Shown here: positions 1-7,486 of the stretch, piece after piece
Numbering within the stretch: the first letter of the stretch is position 1
Layout: each line of letters starts with the position of its first letter
From: Lachnospiraceae bacterium
GTDB taxonomy: Bacteria; Bacillota; Clostridia; Lachnospirales; Lachnospiraceae
Assembly: GCA_015057365.1 (NCBI GenBank)
Contig: SVEN01000015.1
Span: forward strand, 8,033 to 51,619
DNA: 43,587 nt
Direction of reading: 5' to 3'
Notes under the pieces: generated by a model
What the model was told of the DNA's origin: nothing
Database searches by the model: none
The model's input: the letters and a program-made list of their open reading frames with translations, nothing else
Made by a program: the position numbers and the translations under genes

Positions 1-7
1 GCGCTCA

Positions 8-62
8 TATGCCCAATTTCGTCCTCTCGGATGCAAGCATCCGCCGGACGTCTTTGGGCATA
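8..62 (-). other. Three-tier hairpin just after the DUF3793 stop codon
   Basis: Three nested perfect arms are visible: TATGCCCAA (8-16) with TTGGGCATA (54-62), CGTCC (20-24) with GGACG (46-50), and CGGATG (28-33) with CATCCG (38-43), closed by a four-base loop. It begins 2 bases beyond the DUF3793 stop on the minus strand. There is no T-tract in the bases available, so a classic intrinsic terminator is not supported. It could be an mRNA 3' stabiliser, a dispersed palindromic repeat, or structure ahead of a next gene lying outside the window. Confidence 0.5.
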
Positions 63-63
63 C

Positions 64-675
64 TCACTTTACCTTCGCGAATATTATACCCCTTTGTATT
101 CCATCCTTGCAACATAATCTTTTATTTTCGTCCACCGTAAGCTGCCCTATCGTTTTTCCGTTGGCAAACATACTCCTATATGTATCCGTACACTTTCTAT
201 ATCTCGCATAGGTCTTCTTGGCCGCATTCTCATCTCCGTATACCTTCCAACCTCCGACCCACTTATAACCGTAGCCTTTGTTCGCTATAAAACCACTGAC
301 ATCCTCCGGCGGATACCCTAAAAACAAGCCTATCTCATGGGGAAATTGCTCGTTTCTCTGTAACCGCTTTATCAGGTGGACCACACAACCTCCCGGTTTT
401 TCCTTACAATAACCCCTTTCCCGTAACAAACGCTCCGATGTACTATGACAAAAATCCATACGCAATCGTTCCGGACGGTATACATAAATCAATGCACGGC
501 CATCTTTAAATTGCAATGGCACGGCACGCACCCCCTTCCTGGTCAACATCCGATTCCAGCACCGCATACACTCTCTAAGCTTCTCTTCGTCACAAAACTC
601 ACCGGCAAATAAATTCCCTGTTTTCATCCCTGCAAGCGTTGGCGAGCAATGCCGTATCAATAACTCTTCCGACAA
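64..675 (-). CDS. DUF3793 family protein
   Basis: About 203 residues, soluble, with no signal peptide or membrane segment. The N-terminal text (SEELLIRHCSPTLAGMKTGNLF) is typical of DUF3793, a clostridial family of unknown function often found near iron-uptake and flavodoxin genes. The protein is cysteine-rich and basic. I prefer a TTG start at 675, because a full AAGGAGG lies 8 bases upstream and the family normally begins at this SEELL segment. An ATG at 705 would overlap the upstream DUF2325 gene and has no clear ribosome site. The gene is second in a two-gene operon behind operators at 994-1045. Biochemical role unknown; a link to metal homeostasis is inferred from the operators only. Confidence 0.8.
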   Translation of the reverse strand: MSEELLIRHCSPTLAGMKTGNLFAGEFCDEEKLRECMRCWNRMLTRKGVRAVPLQFKDGRALIYVYRPERLRMDFCHSTSERLLRERGYCKEKPGGCVVHLIKRLQRNEQFPHEIGLFLGYPPEDVSGFIANKGYGYKWVGGWKVYGDENAAKKTYARYRKCTDTYRSMFANGKTIGQLTVDENKRLCCKDGIQRGIIFAKVK

Positions 676-688
676 ATCAAATCCCTCC

Positions 689-964
689 TTATACCGTATG
701 TTCATCAAGAATCTTCTTCAATGCTTCAATAGAACTACTGTGAGATCTGGCAATCTTTGTATGTATACCGACTTTTCCCAAGGCACAATGAACCATCTTG
801 TGAGATACCGTATTTGTAAACAACACAATCAAATCCGGTGAACCCATATTTTTTAAACTACTTGTCATCTTAGGATACACCTTTGCTTTACACTTATAAT
901 CACTGCATACCTCCGCATATCTTCGTACCATACACTCATTTCCACCGATAATTGCTACACTCAT
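689..964 (-). CDS. DUF2325 domain-containing protein
   Basis: 91 residues. The pattern VAIIGGNECMVRRY at the start, then an acidic/hydrophobic core (SPDLIVLFTNTVSHKMV) and a C-terminal ARSHSSSIEALKKIL, match DUF2325, a small Rossmann-like family of unknown function. The start is the ATG at 964, with GGAGGTG five bases upstream. A longer reading to 991 uses a non-ATG codon close to an operator and is unlikely. First gene of the operon; its stop lies 13 bases before the preferred DUF3793 start, so the two are probably translationally coupled. Expression is likely controlled by the two inverted repeats in its leader. Confidence 0.82.
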   Translation of the reverse strand: MSVAIIGGNECMVRRYAEVCSDYKCKAKVYPKMTSSLKNMGSPDLIVLFTNTVSHKMVHCALGKVGIHTKIARSHSSSIEALKKILDEHTV

Positions 965-993
965 GTTCTCACCTCCGGATATATTTTTCACTA

Positions 994-1009
994 GTTAGCA
1001 TATGCTAAC
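994..1009. promoter_or_regulatory. DtxR-like operator 2 in the DUF2325 leader
   Basis: Perfect 16-bp palindrome GTTAGCATATGCTAAC, 30 bp upstream of the DUF2325 start codon. It shares its GTTAGC/GCTAAC arms with a second copy at 1024-1045. The TTAG...CTAA shape resembles binding sites of DtxR/IdeR-type metal repressors. The regulator is not in the window, so the metal is inferred. Confidence 0.6.
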
Positions 1010-1023
1010 CACCGCTCTGCAAA

Positions 1024-1045
1024 ATAGTTAGCATCAGCTAACTAT
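1024..1045. promoter_or_regulatory. DtxR-like operator 1 at the transcription start
   Basis: Two perfect 9-bp arms, ATAGTTAGC (1024-1032) and GCTAACTAT (1037-1045), around a 4-bp centre. It directly follows the -10 box of the promoter at 1053-1081, so it covers the expected transcription start. A repressor bound here would block initiation. The core is the same as in the repeat at 994-1009. Confidence 0.65.
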
Positions 1046-1052
1046 AGGCTAT

Positions 1053-1081
1053 AGTATATATAATCCTGTTCCAAATGTCAA
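1053..1081 (-). promoter_or_regulatory. Promoter of the DUF2325-DUF3793 operon
   Basis: On the minus strand, TTGACA (1076-1081), a 17-bp spacer and TATACT (1053-1058): a perfect -35 and a 5/6 -10. It reads straight into the two inverted repeats at 1024-1045 and 994-1009. Confidence 0.75.
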
Positions 1082-1164
1082 TACTCTTTTTCACCTTTTT
1101 TTCATAACAGTAGAACAAAAAGCGGCACCGTAGCAAAAAACTACCGTACCGTTTTCACAAACAG

Positions 1165-1188
1165 AAAAGGGGGAGGCGAACCTCCCCC
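1165..1188 (-). terminator. Intrinsic terminator of the lipoprotein gene
   Basis: Perfect 8-bp GC-rich stem GGGGGAGG/CCTCCCCC (1169-1176 with 1181-1188) with a TTCG tetraloop in the minus-strand RNA, followed by TTTT. It lies 17 bp beyond the stop codon of the lipoprotein gene. Confidence 0.85.
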
Positions 1189-1205
1189 GGCTTATCTTTA
1201 TTCTC

Positions 1206-2213
1206 TTACTTTAACTTAGCCGCAGCCTTTACAAAGCCGTCAACTCCCATGGTACAACCTGCAGTCTGTAAATCCGCATTGCCGTAGCCGTCAACGCCTG
1301 CAAGTGCCTCAATCTCAGCAACCGTCTTACCTACGCATGCTGCATCAAAAGCCGCTGCCTGCTCGTTCCACTCCTTCACAACACCGTCACCGTTTAAATC
1401 GGTGCCGTATGCGCTCATACCGTAATTGGTGCCTAATTCCTTCTTAGAGGAAACCGCCTTGGTCAAATCATAGGTAGAAGCACCGGTTGCATCGAAGGTG
1501 AACTTCACCTGTACGCAATCACTGGCAGCTGCCACAATCTTTCCCTCTGCATCCGTCGCAACCGCAAGGAATGTAGTCTCAAGCTGGTTCTGACCGTCCT
1601 TCTCCTCGGTAGCATCCTTACAGGACTGTGCAGTGGATACTCCAAGCTTTAAGGTATGCTCTGCGGTAACCTCGGAAGCAACCGCATTGTTATATGCCTT
1701 CTCAATTGCCTGTACAAACTCGGTAACGGTAATGGTACAACCTGCGTTAATCACATCCTCGGTACCCTTGCCTTCTCCTGCCACCAACGCTTTTACTTCA
1801 TCCAAAGTCTTACCGCAAACAACGCTCTCAAATGCATCAGCCTGCTCATACCATTCCTTAACCGCGCCGCCGTAAGCAACCATGTTATAAGCATCGCCAA
1901 GCTCATACTTGGTAGCAAAGGACTCGTTTGCTACTGCCTTACCGTCACCGGTGTACGCTACAGTAGCATCTGCGGTATCCAGCTGACATGCTACAATCTT
2001 ACCTGCCGCATCCACGGTAACTACGGCCACATTAGTAGTAGTCTGGCCCTGACCGTTTGCATCTCCTTCCGCATTACTTGCCTTGGAAACCTCGGTAACG
2101 ACGCCCATACCGAACTTTAAGGTCTCTGCCTTTTTTTCTTCCTTCTTACAGCCTACCATAGAAACAACCATAAGAATGCTAAGGGATAAACAAAGTAACT
2201 TTTTCATTTTCAT
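1206..2213 (-). CDS. Two-repeat lipoprotein, FMN-binding-like family, next to the Rnf operon
   Basis: 335 residues. A lipoprotein signal (hydrophobic stretch ending VSMVGC near residue 22) predicts lipid anchoring on the outer face of the membrane. The rest is two related halves, each running LKFGMGVVTE / LKLGVSTAQ, GKIVACQ / GKIVAAAS, a K.ELG..Y.M.AYG block, then KEW.EQA.AF and GKT..E. The pattern resembles small FMN-binding or pheromone-type lipoproteins common in gut Clostridia; flavin binding is not shown, and no SGAT attachment motif is present. The second half carries an extra DLNGDGVVKEW loop, like a calcium-binding EF-hand/dockerin loop, which the first half lacks. ATG at 2213 has AAGGAGGAG upstream. 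It has its own promoter (2260-2288) and terminator. Confidence 0.7.
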   Translation of the reverse strand: MKMKKLLCLSLSILMVVSMVGCKKEEKKAETLKFGMGVVTEVSKASNAEGDANGQGQTTTNVAVVTVDAAGKIVACQLDTADATVAYTGDGKAVANESFATKYELGDAYNMVAYGGAVKEWYEQADAFESVVCGKTLDEVKALVAGEGKGTEDVINAGCTITVTEFVQAIEKAYNNAVASEVTAEHTLKLGVSTAQSCKDATEEKDGQNQLETTFLAVATDAEGKIVAAASDCVQVKFTFDATGASTYDLTKAVSSKKELGTNYGMSAYGTDLNGDGVVKEWNEQAAAFDAACVGKTVAEIEALAGVDGYGNADLQTAGCTMGVDGFVKAAAKLK

Positions 2214-2259
2214 GGAAAACTCCTCCTTGTTGTATGCTTGTTAATTTTTTATCACTTTC

Positions 2260-2288
2260 ATTATGCACGATAATATGAACTTTGTCAA
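2260..2288 (-). promoter_or_regulatory. Promoter of the lipoprotein gene
   Basis: TTGACA (2283-2288), 17-bp spacer, CATAAT (2260-2265) on the minus strand. It sits between the Gx-transporter gene and the lipoprotein, so the lipoprotein can be expressed apart from the Rnf operon. Confidence 0.7.
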
Positions 2289-2295
2289 CCCGTAT

Positions 2296-2799
2296 TTATA
2301 TCAATTTCTTCGGGATTCGTTTCACAATAATCGCGCCGCACAATCCTACGAAGATACCGGATACCGTTCCGGTAATCGTAAGTACAATCAGATAGTATCC
2401 AAGTTCCGCTGTCCCAAGCAACAACATGGCAGTCAAAATCTGACCTACATTGTGGAATACACCACCGGCCACGCTGACACCTACCACTGACAGGAAATTA
2501 AGCTTCTTTAGCACCACCATCACCAACATACTAAGGAAGGCTCCTGCCAGACTGTAAACAAGGGCCATCATGTTTCCGAACATAAAAGACACCGCCAGCA
2601 TCCGTACAAGAGATACAGCAACTGCCTCCTTAAGACCGAACCGGTACAACACAAACACAATAATGATGTTCGGAAGGCCGATTTTTATTCCGGGCACTGC
2701 GTTAAATATGGGCGGAAGCAATGCTTCCACATAGGCCAATACAAGCGCCACCGCGGTACACAATCCCAACATCGCCAGCTTTTTCGTTGCAGGTCTCAT
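2296..2799 (-). CDS. Gx transporter family membrane protein (HepS/component I-like)
   Basis: 167 residues, almost entirely hydrophobic, with about five membrane helices. The N-terminus (TKKLAMLGLCTAVALVLAYVEALLPP) and the GIKIGLPNI and SLAGAFLSM blocks are typical of the family annotated as Gx transporter or heptaprenyl diphosphate synthase component I. These are thought to be small substrate-binding membrane subunits of the ECF-like type. In Clostridia the gene commonly trails rnf operons, as here: it starts 12 bp after the NusG-II gene. Its role in or beside Rnf is not established; quinone- or flavin-related transport has been suggested by context only. Confidence 0.8.
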   Translation of the reverse strand: MRPATKKLAMLGLCTAVALVLAYVEALLPPIFNAVPGIKIGLPNIIIVFVLYRFGLKEAVAVSLVRMLAVSFMFGNMMALVYSLAGAFLSMLVMVVLKKLNFLSVVGVSVAGGVFHNVGQILTAMLLLGTAELGYYLIVLTITGTVSGIFVGLCGAIIVKRIPKKLI

Positions 2800-2811
2800 G
2801 ATAACACTCCT

Positions 2812-3234
2812 TTACACAACAATATCCGGTGCGTCTTTCTCTTCCGTAGTATACACCGTAATCACCACTTTATGAGGAAGGCATACAATACTTTCGCCTT
2901 CCCGCGAAATCGGCTTATGGCCGGCACAAATACCGTCCGGGCAGGTGGCCGTCTCCACATAAGCCTGTCCGTCTTTTATCACAAGCAAATTCAATTCCTC
3001 ATTCTGCGCTCCGGTACGGATTTCCACCGTGATGTCCTCCGTCAGGGAATACCGCCCGAATTCCTTTCCGTCCACCGTTACCACCACCGAATCCCCTTCT
3101 CCCCGAAAGAGATAAAAACAGAGTCCCAGTGCGGAAACAACAAACAGCAGTACCACAATAAAAATCACATCATTACGAAACAGTCGCCCACCGTTTTTTG
3201 CGGTGGGCGTAGTTTTTACATCTTGATTCATCAT
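2812..3234 (-). CDS. NusG domain II-containing membrane-anchored protein
   Basis: 140 residues: a short basic N-terminus, one membrane segment (about residues 23-44, VIFIVVLLFVVSALGLCFYL), then an exported beta-rich domain with VVVTVDGKEFGRYSL and a conserved C-terminal CPDGICAGHKPI...IVCLPHKVVI pattern with three cysteines. This is the NusG_II family found next to rnf genes in Clostridia. It is not a transcription factor; the name reflects fold similarity only. The start overlaps the rnfB stop (ATGA), giving tight coupling. A second in-frame ATG three bases downstream is also possible. Function with Rnf unknown; assembly or electron-transfer support is a guess from conserved linkage. Confidence 0.82.
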   Translation of the reverse strand: MMNQDVKTTPTAKNGGRLFRNDVIFIVVLLFVVSALGLCFYLFRGEGDSVVVTVDGKEFGRYSLTEDITVEIRTGAQNEELNLLVIKDGQAYVETATCPDGICAGHKPISREGESIVCLPHKVVITVYTTEEKDAPDIVV

Positions 3235-4064
3235 TCTTCTACCTTGAAATCCTCGTATTCTTCGGAAAGATCCGGGAAGAATACCTGCTTTAAGCTACCG
3301 GTCGGACAACTTGCGGCACACGCTCCGCAACCGACACATTTAGTATAATCGATTTTTGCCAAATTATTCGTGACGGTAATCGCTTCATGAGGACAGGTCT
3401 TTACGCACTTCATACAACCGATGCAGGCATTCTTACAAGCCTTACGGGCATCCGCTCCCTTGTCCTTGCTGTTACACATCACAACCACTACCGTCTCTTG
3501 CGGCACCATGGAAATGACCTTCTTCGGACAAATACTCTCACAAAGTCCGCAGCCGAGACAACGACTGGTATCCACATGGGCAATACCGTCCTTCATGCAA
3601 ATAGCATTGGCAGGACATGCCGCAGCACAGTCACCAAGGCCCATGCAACCGTAACTACAGGTCTCCGGACCGCCGTACAGCATTGCAGCAGCCTTACAAC
3701 TGGTTACGCCCACATACTCAGTCTTGGTCGCGGTCGCTTCGCAGTTACCGTTACAATGAACAAATGCAACCACGTCCTTCGGAGGCTCTACTTCGATTCC
3801 AAGCAGTGCTCCCAACTCCTCTGCGGTAGACTCTGCACCCGGGACACAAAGATTCGGCTTTGCCTTTCCTTCTGCCACCGCCACCGCATAGTCATCACAG
3901 CCCTTATATCCGCAGGCACCGCAGTTAACACCCGGCAAGCAGGCACGAACCGCTTTTACCGTCTGGTCTTCCTCCACTCCGAAGAAACGGGACATTACCG
4001 CAATCAACAAACCTGCAAGCAAACCGATGGCAGCTACCACTAAAAATGCAATTAAAATATTCAT
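3231..4064 (-). CDS. rnfB: Rnf complex ferredoxin subunit RnfB
   Basis: 277 residues. One N-terminal membrane helix (residues 3-25), then the RnfB-type Fe-S domain LPGVNCGACGYKGCDDYA (cysteines near 42, 48, 51, 56 and 73), then several 4Fe-4S ferredoxin motifs: CSYGCMGLGDCAAACP (136-151), CLGCGLCESICP (169-180), CKNACIGCMKCVKTCP (210-225) and CVGCGACAASCP (243-254). RnfB receives electrons from reduced ferredoxin and passes them through the ion-translocating complex toward NAD+. The length and cluster number fit the clostridial type. It follows rnfA by 18 bp and overlaps the NusG-II start by four bases. Confidence 0.95.
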   Translation of the reverse strand: MNILIAFLVVAAIGLLAGLLIAVMSRFFGVEEDQTVKAVRACLPGVNCGACGYKGCDDYAVAVAEGKAKPNLCVPGAESTAEELGALLGIEVEPPKDVVAFVHCNGNCEATATKTEYVGVTSCKAAAMLYGGPETCSYGCMGLGDCAAACPANAICMKDGIAHVDTSRCLGCGLCESICPKKVISMVPQETVVVVMCNSKDKGADARKACKNACIGCMKCVKTCPHEAITVTNNLAKIDYTKCVGCGACAASCPTGSLKQVFFPDLSEEYEDFKVEE

Positions 4065-4082
4065 AGCTTTACGTTACCCCCT

Positions 4083-4682
4083 TTACGCGAACAGCGCATC
4101 CACAACACCCGCAAAGCCCATAAAAGCCAGCGAAATGAAGGAAGCAGCGATTAAAGTAACGGCAAGTCCTCTAAACGGTGCCGGCACACGACTTTCATCG
4201 ATGCGGGAACGAAGTCCCGAGAACAATACCATTGCCAGTAAAAATCCGAGACCGCAGCCCAAGGAACTAACCATAGACTCTAAGAAATTGTAACCGTCGT
4301 TGATGTTGTTAATCGCCACACCAAGCACGGCACAGTTCGTTGTAATGAGCGGAAGATATACACCCAACCCCTTATGAAGTGCCGGTGAAAATCTCTTTAA
4401 AATCAACTCCAAAATCTGTACCAAAGACGCAATTACAAGGATAAAGATGATATTCTGCATATAGCCCAGACCCAACTTATCCAAAAGAAGATACTGAATC
4501 GGCCAGGTTACGGCAGTTGCCAAAAGCATAACCGCGGTAACCGAGATTCCCATGCCCACAGCCTGATTTAACTTCTTGGAAACACCGAGGAACGGACAGA
4601 TTCCGAGGAAACGGCTGAGCACGTAGTTATTTACCAATACCGAAGAAAGTAAAATAACGATTAATGTTTTAAAAACTTCCAT
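4083..4682 (-). CDS. rnfA: Rnf complex integral membrane subunit RnfA
   Basis: 199 residues with about six membrane helices. The start (MEVFKTLIVILLSSVLVNNYVLSRFLGICPFLGVS) and LPLITTNCAVLGVAI are diagnostic of RnfA/NqrE. RnfA and RnfE are inverted-topology partners forming the membrane core, with a buried iron centre between them. The ATG at 4682 overlaps the rnfE stop as TAATG, so translation is coupled. A longer reading back to 4742 lies inside rnfE and is rejected. Confidence 0.95.
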   Translation of the reverse strand: MEVFKTLIVILLSSVLVNNYVLSRFLGICPFLGVSKKLNQAVGMGISVTAVMLLATAVTWPIQYLLLDKLGLGYMQNIIFILVIASLVQILELILKRFSPALHKGLGVYLPLITTNCAVLGVAINNINDGYNFLESMVSSLGCGLGFLLAMVLFSGLRSRIDESRVPAPFRGLAVTLIAASFISLAFMGFAGVVDALFA

Positions 4683-5371
4683 TACTGCTCCTCTCCTTTC
4701 TTCATACATGCACCGGTATGACAGCTGCCTGCGGACGGACATCCCGCGCAGGAGAAGTCTGTCTTAAGCGGCGCCTTACCGGAGGTTATCGCGTACACAA
4801 GGGCAATGAGTAACCCGTATACCAGCATACCGCCCGGCGCCTTTACAAGGAACGCAATCTTGTACGGCTCAAGGAACGGAATCGGGATTCCTGCAAAGCT
4901 TGCATTACCGAACACTTCACGGATAAATGCCATGGCACAAAGAGCAATGGTAAAACCGATACCCATGCCGATACCGTCAAGTGCGGAACGAAGCACATTA
5001 TTCTTGCTTGCAAACATCTCCGCACGACCGAGAATAATACAGTTTACCGTAATGAGTGCCAGATACACACCGAGCATCTCATAGAGTTCAGGGAAGTACG
5101 CCTGTACAATCATCTGCACAATGGTAACAAATCCCGCAATAATTACAATATAACAAGGAATACGCACACTGTCCGGAATAATCTTTCGAAGCAGGGAAAT
5201 CAGCATATTGGAGCACACAAGTACTACCATTGCCGCAATTCCCATACCGAAGGCCCCGGCTACGTTATTGGTCGTTGCGAGAGTCGGACAGGTACCGAGA
5301 ATCAATACAAGTACCGGATTCTCTTTCAGAATACCTTTTACTAATACCGACATATTATCGTTATTCTTCAT
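4682..5371 (-). CDS. rnfE: Rnf complex integral membrane subunit RnfE
   Basis: 229 residues, about six membrane helices, with LVLILGTCPTLATTNNVAGAFGMG and LALITVNCIILGRAE, the RnfE/NqrD signatures that mirror RnfA. The C-terminus carries an extra cysteine-containing tail (CAGCPSAGSCHTGACMKK) with four cysteines in a short stretch, more than the core family needs; it may bind metal or be redox active. The ATG at 5371 has GGAGGTG six bases upstream and lies inside the end of rnfG (11-base overlap). Confidence 0.94.
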   Translation of the reverse strand: MKNNDNMSVLVKGILKENPVLVLILGTCPTLATTNNVAGAFGMGIAAMVVLVCSNMLISLLRKIIPDSVRIPCYIVIIAGFVTIVQMIVQAYFPELYEMLGVYLALITVNCIILGRAEMFASKNNVLRSALDGIGMGIGFTIALCAMAFIREVFGNASFAGIPIPFLEPYKIAFLVKAPGGMLVYGLLIALVYAITSGKAPLKTDFSCAGCPSAGSCHTGACMKKGEEQ

Positions 5372-6554
5372 TACCGGCACCTCCTTCTAAAATCTTTACA
5401 GACTCAAACGCACGTAAAATCGCTTTCTTATAACCGTTTGTGGTAAGGGTTGCACCGGAAATACCGTCAACCGTTTCATAATCCGCCTCGGTCTTTCCTA
5501 CAAACTGACCGTAGAAGGATTCCGTTGCACAAGCATCACCGATATTCGGCGTCTCTGCCTGGGAAACCGTAAGACAGTCGATAATCTTACCGTCCTTTGT
5601 CATGGATACCTTGATATAAATATACTCACCGGAGGCCGGATGATAATCATCGCCGCCGTTGATACCGTAACCCGCACCCTTCACGTTAAGCACATAATTA
5701 CCGGTTGCGGTCTTTGTTGCGGAAACAAGAGCGGAAGGCAAATCGGCATATGCGGTAAGATCAATCTCCGTCTCCACGGAAGCATTTAAAATTGCCATCT
5801 GTGCAGAAACATTTGCCGCTGTATCTCCTTCGGCTCCGGATACTACAGCACCGGATTCATCCACACCGACAAACTGTTCTCCGATGACACATACGGAACC
5901 CTTGCCGTTGTCTGCGGTATATACCGCATCGATACCTTCCATCACTTCGGTCAGGAACAACTTCGTAAACTTCCCTTCCCCTGCCGGGAGTGCCGCAGTC
6001 AGATTGTCCATAAGAATCTCTTCCTCACTGCGGATATCTACGGAACCTCCACCAAGAATCGTTGCTGCATTAATCGCATCCTTTATGGCATTGCGATAGG
6101 CCGCGGTCGTCTTGGTAGCACCGGAAATCACATCCACTGCCTCAACAGTCTCACTGTTCTTTCCTGCAAAATTCTCACCGAAGGTCTTCTCATGACCTAA
6201 GGTCTCGTTGGAAGACAAACAAACCGCTCCGCTCACCGTACCGTCGGCGTTTACACCACACATAATCACAAATCCGGAGCCGTAACCGGTGGTGGTAAGC
6301 TTCACCACATGACCGCCGCCGGCTTCCTTATAGGCCTCTGTCACGGTCGCCGGAAGTTCATAAGAAGAAAGATCCATCTTCTCAAAATCCGTACCGTCCG
6401 GCATGACTACCAGAAGCGCTTCGTTTGCGGCAGCAGCCTGGTTCTTTTCAATAATCGGGGCTGTAAGCGCATTGGTTGCGGCAAGTAAAAGGGAAATCAC
6501 CGCACAAATCGCTGTCAGCACCACAACACTTTTTACATTTAAAGACTTCTTCAT
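5361..6554 (-). CDS. rnfG: Rnf complex FMN subunit RnfG with two FMN-binding domains
   Basis: 397 residues, about twice the usual RnfG length. One N-terminal membrane anchor (residues 8-32), then an FMN-binding domain ending in the attachment motif SGAT (144-147), a middle segment of about 100 residues (185-280), and a second FMN-binding domain ending in another SGAT (366-369). In Rnf and Nqr, the Thr of this motif carries covalent FMN; both copies keep it and share the following TT..Y..A. pattern. The protein may therefore hold two flavins outside the membrane, or one copy may be structural. The ATG overlaps the rnfD stop (ATGA). Identity is sure from content and operon position; the doubling is the unusual part. 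Confidence 0.93.
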   Translation of the reverse strand: MKKSLNVKSVVVLTAICAVISLLLAATNALTAPIIEKNQAAAANEALLVVMPDGTDFEKMDLSSYELPATVTEAYKEAGGGHVVKLTTTGYGSGFVIMCGVNADGTVSGAVCLSSNETLGHEKTFGENFAGKNSETVEAVDVISGATKTTAAYRNAIKDAINAATILGGGSVDIRSEEEILMDNLTAALPAGEGKFTKLFLTEVMEGIDAVYTADNGKGSVCVIGEQFVGVDESGAVVSGAEGDTAANVSAQMAILNASVETEIDLTAYADLPSALVSATKTATGNYVLNVKGAGYGINGGDDYHPASGEYIYIKVSMTKDGKIIDCLTVSQAETPNIGDACATESFYGQFVGKTEADYETVDGISGATLTTNGYKKAILRAFESVKILEGGAGNEE

Positions 6555-7486
6555 GCTTTCTTACCTCCCACTCCAAAGACTTTGTGCCTTGTCCAGGAAT
6601 CAATGTAAGGCGTCAGAATGTTCATAAACAGAATCGCAAAGGACACGCCCTCCGGATACACACCGAAGTAACGAATCACGAAGGTAATAAGTCCTGCACC
6701 CAGACCGAAAATCAGCTTACCTGCCGCGGTTGCCGGGGAAGTCACATAGTCCGTTGCCATAAAAATCGCACCGATGAATAAACCACCGGAAAGAATCATT
6801 GCCAGAGCACTCGTGAAATCCATACCTTCCATAAAGAAAGAGCATACAAACACGGTACCGATATAGGCTACCGGAATATGCCAGGTAATGACACGACGCA
6901 CCAAAAGATATACAAAACCGAGCACAAGCGCCAGTACACAGGTCTCACCGATGGCGCCGCCGTTAAGTCCCAAGAATAAATCCAGAAGAGACGGCATTGC
7001 CGCACCCTCGCCGAGGCTTAACGGAGTCGCGCTTGATACGGTATCCACTACTGTCGGAAAAGCCTGAACCGTCATGGAACCGAAGGCAATGAGCATAAAC
7101 ACACGAGCCGTAATAGCCGGGTTCACCGGATTGCATCCGATACCACCGAACAAACATTTCACCACCACAATCGCAAACAACGAGCCGATGACACACTGCC
7201 ACAGCGGAATATTGGCCGGCAAATTCAACGCCAGCAGAAGGCCGGTTACCGCAGCACTGAGGTCCCCGATGGTCTGATCCTTCTTGATAATCACATTAAA
7301 CAATGCTTCAAATCCCACACATGCGGCAACACAAATCGCAATGACCAAAAGGGAACGTATTCCGAAAATCACCGTACCGGCAATCGTCGCCGGAAGCAGG
7401 GAAATCAGCACATCACGCATAATCCCCGCGGTAGACTGACCGCTGTGTATATGAGGGGAAACAGCGAGCTTTAATTTACTATTCAT
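6551..7486 (-). CDS. rnfD: Rnf complex integral membrane subunit RnfD
   Basis: 311 residues with about nine membrane helices. Starts MNSKLKLAVSPHIHSGQST, a typical RnfD N-terminus (S.PH...). The covalent FMN motif SSAT is at 151-154, and GGIGCNPVNPA at 114-124 is a family signature. RnfD is a membrane subunit carrying covalent flavin and takes part in ion translocation. The ATG at 7486 overlaps the rnfC stop by four bases (ATGA). An upstream in-frame reading to 7573 lies within rnfC and is rejected. Confidence 0.95.
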   Translation of the reverse strand: MNSKLKLAVSPHIHSGQSTAGIMRDVLISLLPATIAGTVIFGIRSLLVIAICVAACVGFEALFNVIIKKDQTIGDLSAAVTGLLLALNLPANIPLWQCVIGSLFAIVVVKCLFGGIGCNPVNPAITARVFMLIAFGSMTVQAFPTVVDTVSSATPLSLGEGAAMPSLLDLFLGLNGGAIGETCVLALVLGFVYLLVRRVITWHIPVAYIGTVFVCSFFMEGMDFTSALAMILSGGLFIGAIFMATDYVTSPATAAGKLIFGLGAGLITFVIRYFGVYPEGVSFAILFMNILTPYIDSWTRHKVFGVGGKKA

